A DNA stretch of 64,000 nucleotides from Hydractinia symbiolongicarpus. Taxonomy: Eukaryota > Cnidaria > Hydrozoa > Anthoathecata > Hydractiniidae. A model generated the notes under the pieces. It searched no databases, was not told where the DNA came from, and worked only from the letters and a program-made list of their open reading frames with translations. Position 1 is the stretch's first letter, and every line of letters begins with the position of its first letter. Positions 37,701 through 49,136 of this stretch are shown in pieces. A program made the position numbers and the translations under genes. The DNA is taken from NCBI RefSeq assembly GCF_029227915.1, contig NC_079886.1, positions 12,299,501 to 12,363,500 of the forward strand, given 5' to 3'.

Positions 37701-39321
37701 TCTAATAAAGGCCTCATACGTAATTAACGTGGTTCCATCTGCCTGTGCAGGATACCATTGGACTAGTCCTTCCAGTCTCAATGCGCTACAACGTCCCAAG
37801 TCGTTTTTATTAGCACCGCTGCCTTACAACACTCCTAACTACGTGCACAGTCTTATAAAGGCTGTAATATGGCCTTTTGCAATCTAATAAAGGCCTCATA
37901 CGTAATTAACGTGGTTCCATCTGCCTGTGCAGGTTACGATTGGACTAGTCCTTCCAGTCTCAATGTGCTACAACGTCCCAAGTCGTTTTCATTAGCGCCA
38001 TTGCATTAGAACACTCTTAACTACGTGCACAGTCCTATAAAGGCTGTAATATGGCTTTTGCAGTCTAACAAAAGCCTCACACGTGAATCACGTGGTTCCA
38101 TCTGCCTGTGCAGGTTACCATTGGACTATTCCTTACAGTCTCAATGTGCTACAACGTCCCAAGTCTTCTTCATTAGCGCTGTTGCCTCATAACACTATTA
38201 ACTGCGTGCACAGTCCAATAAAGGCTGTGATATTGCCTTTTGCAGTCTAATAAAGGTCTCGCACGTAAATCACGTGGTTTCACCTGTCTGCGCAGGTTAC
38301 CATTGGACTAGTCCTTCCAGTCGCAATGTGCTACATCGTCCCAAGTCGTTTTCATTAGCGCCGTTGCCTTACAACACTCTTAACTACGTGCACAGTCCTA
38401 TAAAGGCTGTAGTATTGCCTTCTGCAGTCTAATAAAGGCCTTGCACGTAAATCACGTCGTTTCACCTGTCTGTGCAGGTTACGACTGGACTAGTCCTTTC
38501 AGTCTCAATATGCTACAACGTCCCAAGTCGTTTTCATTGGCGCTGTGACCTTAGAACTGTCTTAACTATGTGCACAGTCCTATAAAGGCTGTAATATGGC
38601 CTTTTGCAGTCTAAGAAAAGCCTCACACGTAAATCACGTTGTTCCATCTGCCTGCGCAGGTTACCATTGCACTATTCCTTCCAGTCTCAATGCGCTACAA
38701 CGTCCCAAGACGTTTTCATTATCGCCATTGCATTAGAATACTCTTAACTACGTGCACAGTCCTATAAAGGCTGTAATATGGCTTTTGCAGTCTAAGAAAA
38801 GCCTCACACGTAAATCACGTGGTTCCATCTGCCTGCGCAGGTTACCATTGGACTATTCCTTACAGTCTCAATGTGCTAAAACGTCCCAAGTCGTTTTCAT
38901 TAGCGCTGTTGCCTTACAACACTATTAACTGCGTGCACAGTCCTATAAAGGCTGTAATATTCCCTTTTGCAGTCTAATAAAGGCCTCGCACGTAAATCAC
39001 GTGGTTTCACCTGTCTGCGCAGGTTACCATTGGACTAGTCCTTACAGTCTCAATGTGCTACAACGTCCCAAGTCGTTTTCATTAGCGCCGTTGCCTTACA
39101 ACACTTTTAACTACGTGCACAGTCCTATAAAGACCGTAATATGGCCTTTTGCAGTCTAATAAAAGCCTGGCACGTAAATCACGCGGTTTCACCTGTCTGC
39201 GCAGGTTACCATTGGACTAGTCCTTCCAGTCTCAATGCGCTACAACGTCTCAAGTCGTTTTCATTAGTGCCATTGCATTAGAACACTCTTAACTACGTGC
39301 ACAGTCCTATAAAGGCTGTAA
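34734..39321 (+). repeat. Long-range 4.6 kb duplicated segment, right copy
   Basis: This is the partner of 10,748-15,336. Its right end coincides with the start of the H triplet at 39,323 and with the left/right domain boundary. Its last 0.7 kb (about 38,760-39,450) is present again at about 41,123-41,815 with an offset of 2363 bp (13 monomers). Confidence 0.88.
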
Positions 39322-39322
39322 T

Positions 39323-39868
39323 ATTGCCTTTTGCAGTCTAATAAAGGCCTGACACGTAAATCACGTGCTTCCATCTGCCTGCGCAGGTTACCATTGGCCT
39401 AGTCCTTCCAGTCTCAATGCGCTACAACGTCCCAAGTCCTTCTCATTGGCGCAGTTGCCTTAGAACACTCTTAACTACGTGCACAGTCCTATAAAGGCTG
39501 TAATATAGCCTTTTGCAGTCTAATAAAGGCCTGACACGTAAATCACGTGCTTCCATCTGCCTGCGCAGGTTACCATTGGCCTAGTCCTTCCAGTCTCAAT
39601 GCGCTACAACGTCCCAAGTCCTTCTCATTGGCGCCGTTGCCTTACAACACTCTTAACTACGTGCACAGTCCTATAAAGGCTGTAATATAGCCTTTTGCAG
39701 TCTAATAAAGGCCTGACACGTAAATCACGTGCTTCCATCTGCCTGCGCAGGTTACCATTGGCCTAGTCCTTCCAGTCTCAATGCGCTACAACGTCCCAAG
39801 TCCTTCTCATTGGCGCCGTTGCCTTAGAACACTCTTAACTACGTGCACAGTCCTATAAAGACCGTAAT
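39323..39868 (+). repeat. Run of three consecutive H monomers (3 x 182 bp) at the domain border
   Basis: Three successive monomers (39323, 39505, 39687) all carry AAGGCCTGACACG, CACGTGCTTCCATC, TTGGCCTAGTCCTTCC and AGTCCTTCTCATTGGCG. They differ at only a few bases, for example ATTGCC versus ATAGCC at the start and GGCGCAG versus GGCGCCG. This is the only place where I see one subtype repeated three times in a row. It sits exactly where G and complete D monomers stop and H monomers become frequent. Confidence 0.88.
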
Positions 39869-41867
39869 ATGGCCTTTTGCAGTCTAATAAAAGCCTCACA
39901 CGTAAATCACGTGGTTCCATCTGCCTGCGCAGGTTACCATTGCACTATTCCATCCAGTCTCAATGCGCTACCACGTCCCAAGTCGTTTTCATTAGCGCTG
40001 TTGCCTTACAACACTCTTAACTACGGGAACAGTCCTATAAAGGCTGCAATATGGCCTTTTGCAGTCTAATAAAAGCCTCGCACGTAAATCACGTGGTTTC
40101 ACCTGCCTGCACAGGTTACCATTGGACTAGTCCTTTCAGTCTCAATGCGCTACAACGTCCCAAGTCGCTTTTATTAGCGCCGCTTCCTTACAACACTCTT
40201 AACTACGTGCATCGTCCTATAAAGACTGTAACATGGCCTTTTGCAGTCTAATAAAGGCCTCATACGTAATTAACGTGGTTCCATCTGCCTGTGCAGGTTA
40301 CCATTGCACTGTTCTTTCCAATATCATGCGCTACCACGTCCCAAGTCCTTCTCATTGGCGCCGTTGCCTTAGAACACTCTTAACTACGTGCACAGTCCTA
40401 TAAAGACCGTAATATGGCCTTTTGCAGTCTAATAAAAGCCTCACACGTAAATCACGTGGTTCCATCTGCCTGCGCAGGTTACCATTGGACTAGTCCTTTC
40501 AGTCTCAATGCGCTACCACGTCCCAAGTCGTTTTCATTAGCGCTGTTGCCTTACAACACTCTTAACTACGTGAACAGTCCTATAAAGGCTGCAATATGGC
40601 CTTTTGCAGTCTAATAAAAGCCTCGCACGTAAATCACGTGGTTTCACCTGCCTGCACAGGTTACCATTGGACTAGTCCTTTCAGTCTCAATGCGCTACAA
40701 CGTCCCAAGTCGTTTTTATTAGCGCCGCTGCCTTACAACACTCTTAACTACGTGCATCGTCCTATAAAGACTGTAACATGGCCTTTTGCAGTCTAATAAA
40801 GGCCTCATACGTAATTAACGTCGTTCCATCTGCCTGTGCAGGTTACCATTGCACTGTTCTTTCCAATATCATGCGCTACCACGTCCCAAGTCCTTCTCAT
40901 TGGCGCCGATGCCTTAGAACACTCTTAACTACGTGAACAGTCCTATAAAGGCTGTAATATGGCCTTTTGCAGTCTAATAAAAGCCTCACACGTAAATCAC
41001 GTTGTTCCATCTGCCTGCGCAGGTTACCATTGCACTATTCCTTCCAGTCTCAATGCGCTACAACGTCCCAAGTCGTTTTCATTAGCGCTGTTGCCTTACA
41101 ACACTCTTAACTACGTGAACAGTCCTATAAAGGCTGTAATATGGCTTTTGCAGTCTAAGAAAAGCCTCACACGTAAATCACGTGGTTCCATCTGCCTGCG
41201 CAGGTTACCATTGGACTATTCCTTACAGTCTCAATGTGCTAAAACGTCCCAAGTCGTTTTCATTAGCGCTGTTGCCTTACAACACTATTAACTGCGTGCA
41301 CAGTCCTATAAAGGCTGTAATATTCCCTTTTGCAGTCTAATAAAGGCCTCGCACGTAAATCACGTGGTTTCACCTGTCTGCGCAGGTTACCATTGGACTA
41401 GTCCTTACAGTCTCAATGTGCTACAACGTCCCAAGTCGTTTTCATTAGCGCCGTTGCCTTACAACACTTTTAACTACGTGCACAGTCCTATAAAGACCGT
41501 AATATGGCCTTTTGCAGTCTAATAAAAGCCTGGCACGTAAATCACGCGGTTTCACCTGTCTGCGCAGGTTACCATTGGACTAGTCCTTCCAGTCTCAATG
41601 CGCTACAACGTCCCAAGTCGTTTTCATTAGTGCCATTGCATTAGAACACTCTTAACTACGTGCACAGTCCTATAAAGGCTGTAATATTGCCTTTTGCAGT
41701 CTAATAAAGGCCTGACACGTAAATCACGTGCTTCCATCTGCCTGCGCAGGTTACCATTGGCCTAGTCCTTCCAGTCTCAATGCGCTACAACGTCCCAAGT
41801 CCTTCTCATTGGCGCCGTTGCCTTCGAACACTCTTAACTACGTGCACAGTCCTATAAAGACCGTAAT

Positions 41868-44800
41868 ATGGCCTTTTGCAGTCTAATAAAAGCCTCACAC
41901 GTAAATCACGTGGTTCCATCTGCCTGCGCAGGTTACCATTGCACTATTCCATCCAGTGTCAATGCGCTACCACGTCCCAAGTCGTTTTCATTAGCGCCGT
42001 TGCCTTACAACACTCTTAACTACGTGCACAGTCCTATAAAGGCTGTAATATAGCCTTTTGCAGTCTAATAAAGGCCTGACACGTAAATCACGTGCTTCCA
42101 TCTGCCTGCGCAGGTTACCATTGGCCTAGTCCTTCCAGTCTCAATGCGTTACAACGTCCCAAGTCCTTCTCATTGGCGCCGTTGCCTTAGAACACTCTTA
42201 ACTACGTGCACAGTCCTATAAAGACCGTAATATGGCCTTTTGCAGTCTAATAAAAGCCTCACACGTAAATCACGTGGTTCCATCTGCCTGCGCAGGTTAC
42301 CATTGCACTATTCCATCCAGTCTCAATGCGCTACCACGTCCCAAGTCGTTTTCATTAGCGTTGTTGCCTTACAACACTCTTAACTACGGGAACAGTCCTA
42401 TAAAGGCTGCAATATGGCCTTTTGCAGTCTAATAAAAGCCTCGCACGTAAATCACGTGGTTTCACCTGCCTGCACAGGTTACCATTGGACTAGTCCTTTC
42501 AGTCTGAATGCGCTACAACGTCCCAAGTCGTTTTTATTAGCGCCACTGCCTTACAACACTCTTAACTACGTGCATCGTCCTATAAAGACCGTAATATGGC
42601 CTTTTGCAGTCTAATAAAGGCCTCACACGTAAATCACGTGGTTCCATCTGCCTGCGCAGGTTACCATTGCACTATTCCATCCAGTCTCAATGCGCTACCA
42701 TGTCCCAAGTCGGTTTCATTAGCGCTGTTGCCTTACAACACTCTTAACTACGTGAACAGTCCTATAAAGGCTGCAATATGGCCTTTTGCAGTCTAATAAA
42801 AGCCTTGCACGTAAATCACGTGGTTTCACCTGCATTCACAGGTTACCATTGGACTAGTCCTTTCAGTCTCAATGCGCTACAACGTCCCAAGTCCTTCTCA
42901 TTGGCGCCGTTGCCTTAGAACACTCTTAACTACGTGCACAGTCCTATAAAGACCGTAATATGGCCTTTTGCAGTCTAATAAAAGCCTCACACGTAAATCA
43001 CGTGGTTCCATCTGCCTGCGCAGGTTACCATTGCACTATTCCATCCAGTGTCAATGCGCTACCACGTCCCAAGTCGTTTTCATTAGCGCCGTTGCCTTAC
43101 AACACTCTTAACTACGTGCACATTCCTATAAAAGCTGTAATATAGCCTTTTGCAGTCTAATAAAGGCCTGACACGTAAATCACGTGCTTCCATCTGCCTG
43201 CGCAGGTTACCATTGGGCTAGTCCTTCCAGTCTCAATGCGCTACAACGTCCCAAGTCCTTCTCATTGGCGCCGTTGCCTTAGAACACTCTTAACTACGTG
43301 CACAGTCCTATAAAGAGCGTAATATGGCCTTTTGCAGTCTAATAAAAGCCTCACACGTAAATCACGTGGTTCCATCTGCCTGCGCAGGTTACCATTGCAC
43401 TATTCCATCCAGTCTCAATGCGCTACCACGTCCCAAGTGGTTTTCATTAGCGCTGTTGCCTTACAACACTCTTAACTACGGGAACAGTCCTATAAAGGCT
43501 GCAATATGGCCTTTTGCAGTCTAATAAAAGCCTCGCACGTAAATCACGTGGTTAAACCTGCCTGCACAGGTTACCATTGGACTAGTCCTTTCAGTCTCAA
43601 TGCGCTACAACGTCCCAAGTCGCTTTTATTAGCGCCGCTTCCTTACAACACTCTTAACTACGTGCATCGTCCTATAAAGACTGTAACATGGCCTTTTGCA
43701 GTCTAATAAAGGCCTCATACGTAATTAACGTGGTTCCATCTGCCTGTGCAGGTTACCATTGCACTGTTCTTTCCAATATCATGCGCTACCACGTCCCAAG
43801 TCCTTCTCATTGGCGCCGTTGCCTTAGAACACTCTTAACTACGTGCACAGTCCTATAAAGACCGTAATATGGCCTTTTGCAGTCTAATAAAAGCCTCACA
43901 CGTAAATCACGTGGTTCCATCTGCCTGCGCAGGTTACCATTGCACTATTCCGTCCAGTCTCAATGCGCTACCACGTCCCAAGTCGTTTTCATTAGCGCTG
44001 TTGCCTTACAACACTCTTAACTACGTGCATCGTCCTATAAAGACCGTAATATGGCCTTTTGCAGTCTAATAAAGGCCTCACACGTAAATCACGTGGTTCC
44101 ATCTGCCTGCGCAGGTTACCATTGCACTATTCCATCCTGTCTCAATGCGCTACCACGTCCCAAGTCGGTTTCATTAGCGCTGTTGCCTTACAACACTCTT
44201 AACTACGTGAACAGTCCTATAAAGGCTGCAATATGGCCTTTTGCAGTCTAATAAAAGCCTCACACGTAAATCACGTGCTTCCATCTGCCTGCGCAGGTTA
44301 CCATTGGCCTAGTCCTTCCAGTCTCAATGCGCTACAACGTCCCAAGTCCTTCTCATTGGCGCCGTTGCCTTAGAACACTCTTAACTACGTGCACAGCCCT
44401 ATAAAGACCGTAATATGGCCTTTTGCAGTCTAATAAAAGCCTCACACGTAAATCACGTGGTTCCATCTGCCTGCGCAGGTTACCATTGCACTATTCCATC
44501 CAGTCTCAATGCGCTACCACGTCCCAAGTGGTTTTCATTAGCGCTGTTGCCTTACAACACTCTTAACTACGGGAACAGTCCTATAAAGGCTTCAATATGG
44601 CCTTTTGCAGTCTAATAAAAGCCTCGCACGTAAATCACGTGGTTTCACCTGCCTGCACAGGTTACCATTGGACTAGTCCTTTCAGTCTCAATGCGCTACA
44701 ACGTCCCAAGTCGCTTTTATTAGCGCCGCTTCCTTACAACACTCTTAACTACGTGCATCGTCCTATAAAGACTGTAACATGGCCTTTTGCAGTCTAATAA

Positions 44801-45160
44801 AGGCCTCATACGTAATTAACGTGGTTCCATCTGCCTGTGCAGGTTACCATTGCACTGTTCTTTCCAATATCATGCGCTACCACGTCCCAAGTCCTTCTCA
44901 TTGGCGCCGTTGCCTTAGAACACTCTTAACTGCGTGCACAATCCTATAAAGACCGTAACATGGCCTTTTGCAGTCTAATAAAAACCTCACACGTAAATCA
45001 CGTGGTTCCATCTGCCTGCGCAGGTTACCATTGCACTATTCCATCCAGTCTCAATGCGCTACCACGTCCCAAGTCGTTTTTATTAGCGCCGCTGCCTTAC
45101 AACACTCTTAACTACGTGCATCGTCCTATAAAGACTGTAACATGGCCTTTTGCAGTCTAA
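41868..45160 (+). repeat. Imperfect six-monomer higher-order repeat (1091-1092 bp)
   Basis: A'-H-A-B at 41868, 42050, 42232 and 42414 recurs at 42960, 43142, 43324 and 43506. H-A-B-C-A from 43142 recurs from about 44233 (43324/44415, 43506/44597, 43869/44960). The last two copies share the private AAGTGGTTTTCATTAG (near 43,437 and 44,528). Some positions differ in subtype, so the copies are mosaics rather than clean units. Confidence 0.78.
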
Positions 45161-45522
45161 TAAAGGCCTCATACGTAATTAACGTGGTTCCATCTGCCTG
45201 TGCAAGTTACCATTGCACTGTTCTTTCCAATATCATGCGCTACCACGTCCCAAGTCCTTCTCATTGGCGCCGTTGCCTTAGAACACTCTTAACTACGTGC
45301 ACAGTCCTATAAAGACCGTAATATGGCCTTTTGCAGTCTAATAAAAGCCTCACACGTAAATCACGTGGTTCCATCTGCCTGCGCAGGTTACCATTGCACT
45401 ATTCCATCCAGTCTCAATGCGCTACCACGTCCCAAGTCGTTTTCATTAGCGCTGTTGCCTTACAACACTCTTAACTACGTGAACAGTCCTATAAAGGCTG
45501 CAATATGGCCTTTTGCAGTCTA

Positions 45523-45704
45523 ATAAAAGCCTCGCACGTAAATCACGTGGTTTCACCTGCCTGTGCAGGTTACCATTGCACTGTTCTTTCCAATATCATG
45601 CGCTACCACGTCCCAAGTCCTTCTCATTGGCGCCGTTGCCTTAGAACACTCTTAACTACGTGCACAGTCCTATAAAGACCGTAATATGGCCTTTTGCAGT
45701 CTAA
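45523..45704 (+). repeat. Hybrid B/C monomer with switch inside the palindrome
   Basis: The front is B (GCCTCGCACG, GTGGTTTCACCTGCCTG) and from GTGCAGGTTACC on it is C (ACTGTTCTTTCCAATATC). The change of subtype falls within the CCTGNNCAGG palindrome. Block-level similarity to 47,436 onwards begins shortly after this monomer's middle. Confidence 0.8.
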
Positions 45705-48700
45705 TAAAAGCCTCACACGTAAATCACGTGGTTCCATCTGCCTGCGCAGGTTACCATTGCACTATTCCATCCAGTCTCAATGCGCTACCACGTCCCAAGT
45801 CGTTTTCATTAGCGCTGTTGCCTTACAACACTCTTAACTACGTGCACAGTCCTATAAAGGCTGTAGTATGGCCTTCTGAAGTCTAATAAAGGCCTTGCAC
45901 GTAAATCACGTCGTTTCACCTGTCTGCGCAGGTTACGATTGGACTAGTCCTTTCAGTCTCAATATGCTACAACGTCCCAAGTCGTTTTCATTGGCGCTGT
46001 GGCCTTAGAACTGTCTTAACTATGTGCACAGTCCTATAAAAGCTGTAATATGGCCTTTTGCAGTCTAATAAAAGCCTCACACGTAAATCACGTGGTTCCA
46101 CCTGCCTGCGCAGGTTACCATTGGACTAGTCCTTACAGTCTCAATGTGCCACAACGTCCCAAGTCGTTTTCATTAGCGCTGTAGCCTTACAACACTCTTA
46201 ACTACGTGCACAGTCCTATAAAGGCTGTACTATAGCCTTTTGCAGTCTAATAAAAGCCTCATACGTAATTAACGTGGTTCCATCTGCCTGTGCAGGTTAC
46301 CATTGGACTAGTCCTTCCAGTCTCAATGCGCTACAACGTCCCAAGTCGTTTTTATTAGCGCCGCTGCCTTACAACACTCTTAACTACGTGCATCGTCCAT
46401 AAAGACCGTAATATGGCCTTTTGCAGTCTAATAAAGGCCTCACACGTAAATCACGTGGTTCCATCTGCCTGCGCAGGTTACCATTGCACTATTCCATCCA
46501 GTCTCAATGCGCTACCACGTCCCAAGTCGGTTTCATTAGCGCTGTTGCCTTACAACACTCTTAACTACGTGAACAGTCCTATAAAGGCTGCAATATGGCC
46601 TTTTGCAGTTTAATAAAAGCCTCGCACGTAAATCACGTGGTTTCACCTGCATTCACAGGTTACCATTGGACTAGTCCTTTCATTCTCAATGCGCTACAAC
46701 GTCCCAAGTCCTTCTCATTGGTGCCGTTGCCTTAGAACACTCTTAACTACGTGCACAGTCCTATAAAGACCGTAATATGGCCTTTTGCAGTCTAATAAAA
46801 GCCTCACACGTAAATCACGTGGTTCCATCTGCCTGCGCAGGTTACCATTCCACTATTCCATCCAGTGTCAATGCGCTACCACGTCCCAAGTCGTTTTCAT
46901 TAGCGCCGTTGCCTTACAACACTCTTAACTACGTGCACATTCCTATAAAGGCTGTAATATAGCCTTTTGCAGTCTAATAAAGGCCTGACACGTAAATCAC
47001 GTGCTTCCATCTGCCTGCGCAGGTTACCATTGGCCTAGTCCTTCCAGTCTCAATGCGCTACAACGTCCCAAGTCCTTCTCATTGGCGCCGTTGCCTTAGA
47101 ACACTCTTAACTACGTGCACAGTCCTATAAAGACCGTAATATGGCCTTTTGCAGTCTAATAAAAGCCTCACACGTAAATCACGTGGTTCCATCTGCCTGC
47201 GCAGGTTACCATTGCACTATTCCATCCAGTCTCAATGCGCTGCCACGTCCCAAGTCGTTTTCATTAGCGCTGTTGCCTTACAACACTCTTAACTACGGGA
47301 ACAGTCCTATAAAGGCTGTAATATAGCCTTTTGCAGTCTAATAAAGGCCTGACACGTAAATCACGTGCTTCCATCTGCCTGCGCAGGTTACCATTGGCCT
47401 AGTCCTTCCAGTCTCAATGCGCTACAACGTCCCAAGTCCTTCTCATTGGCGCCGTTGCCTTAGAACACTCTTAACTACGTGCACAGTCCTATAAAGACCG
47501 TAATATGGCCTTTTGCAGTCTAATAAAAGCCTCACACGTAAATCACGTGGTTCCATCTGCCTGCGCAGGTTACCATTGCACTATTCCATCCAGTCTCAAT
47601 GCGCTACCACGTCCCAAGTCGTTTTCATTAGCGCTGTTGCCTTACAACACTCTTAACTACGTGCACAGTCCTATAAAGGCTGTAGTATGGCCTTCTGTAG
47701 TCTAATAAAGGCCTTGCACGTAAATCACGTCGTTTCACCTGTCTGCGCAGGTTACGATTGGACTAGTCCTTTCAGTCTCAATATGCTACAACGTCCCAAG
47801 TCGTTTTCATTGGCGCTGTAGCCTTAGAACTGTCTTAACTATGTGCACAGTCCTATAAAAGCTGTAATATGGCCTTTTGCAGTCTAATAAAAGCCTCACA
47901 CGTAAATGACGTGGTTCCACCTGCCTGCGCAAGTTACCATTGGACTAGTCCTTACAGTCTCAATGTGCCACAACGGCCCAAGTCGTTTTTATTAGCGCTG
48001 TAGCCTTACAACACTCTTAACTACGTGCACAGTCCTATAAAGGCTGTACTATAGCCTTTTGCAGTCTAATAAAGGCCTCATACGTAATTAACGTGGTTCC
48101 ATCTGCCTGTGCAGGTTACCATTGGACTAGTCCTTCCAGTCTCAATGCGCTACAACGTCCCAAGTCGTTTTTATTAGCGCCGCTGCCTTACAACACTCTT
48201 AACTACGTGCATCGTCCATAAAGACCGTAATATGGCCTTTTGCAGTCTAATAAAGGCCTCACACGTAAATCACGTGGTTCCATCTGCCTGCGCAGGTTAC
48301 CATTGCACTATTCCATCCAGTCTCAATGCGCTACCACGTCCCAAGTCGGTTTCATTAGCGCTGTTGCCTTACAACACTCTTAACTACGTGAACAGTCCTA
48401 TAAAGGCTGCAATATGGCCTTTTGCAGTCTAATAAAAGCCTCGCACGTAAATCACGTGGTTTCACCTGCATTCACTGGTTACCATTGGACTAGTCCTTTC
48501 AGTCTCAATGCGCTAAAACGTCCCAAGTCCTTCTCATTGGTGCCGTTGCCTTAGAACACTCTTAACTACGTGCACAGTCCTATAAAGACCGTAATATGGC
48601 CTTTTGCAGTCTAATAAAAGCCTCACACGTAAATCACGTGGTTCCATCTGCCTGCGCAGGTTACCATTGCACTATTCCATCCAGTGTCAATGCGCTACCA

Positions 48701-49136
48701 CGTCCCAAGTCGTTTTCATTAGCGCCGTTGCCTTACAACACTCTTAACTACGTGCACATTCCTATAAAGGCTGTAATATAGCCTTTTGCAGTCTAATAAA
48801 GGCCTGACACGTAAATCACGTGCTTCCATCTGCCTGCGCAGGTTACCATTGGCCTAGTCCTTCCAGTCTCAATGCGCTACAACGTCCCAAGTCCTTCTCA
48901 TTGGCGCCGTTGCCTTAGAACACTCTTAACTACGTGCACAGTCCTATAAAGACCGTAATATGGCCTTTTGCAGTCTAATAAAAGCCTCACACGTAAATCA
49001 CGTGGTTCCATCTGCCTGCGCAGATTAGCATTGCACTATTCCATCCAGTCTCAATGCGCTACCACGTCCCAAGTCGTTTTCATTAGCGCTGTTGCCTTAC
49101 AACACTCTTAACTACGGGAACAGTCCTATAAAGGCT
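45617..49136 (+). repeat. Ten-monomer higher-order repeat, two copies (1819 bp)
   Basis: About 45,617-47,317 matches 47,436-49,136 at 1819 bp (monomers 45686/47505, 46413/48232, 46777/48596). Both copies share the one-base loss CATCGTCCATAAAG (46,391 and 48,210), TCCTATAAAAGCTG, and TGGTGCCGTTGCC. The left copy has TCTGAAGTC and the right has TCTGTAGTC in the F monomer. Confidence 0.87.
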
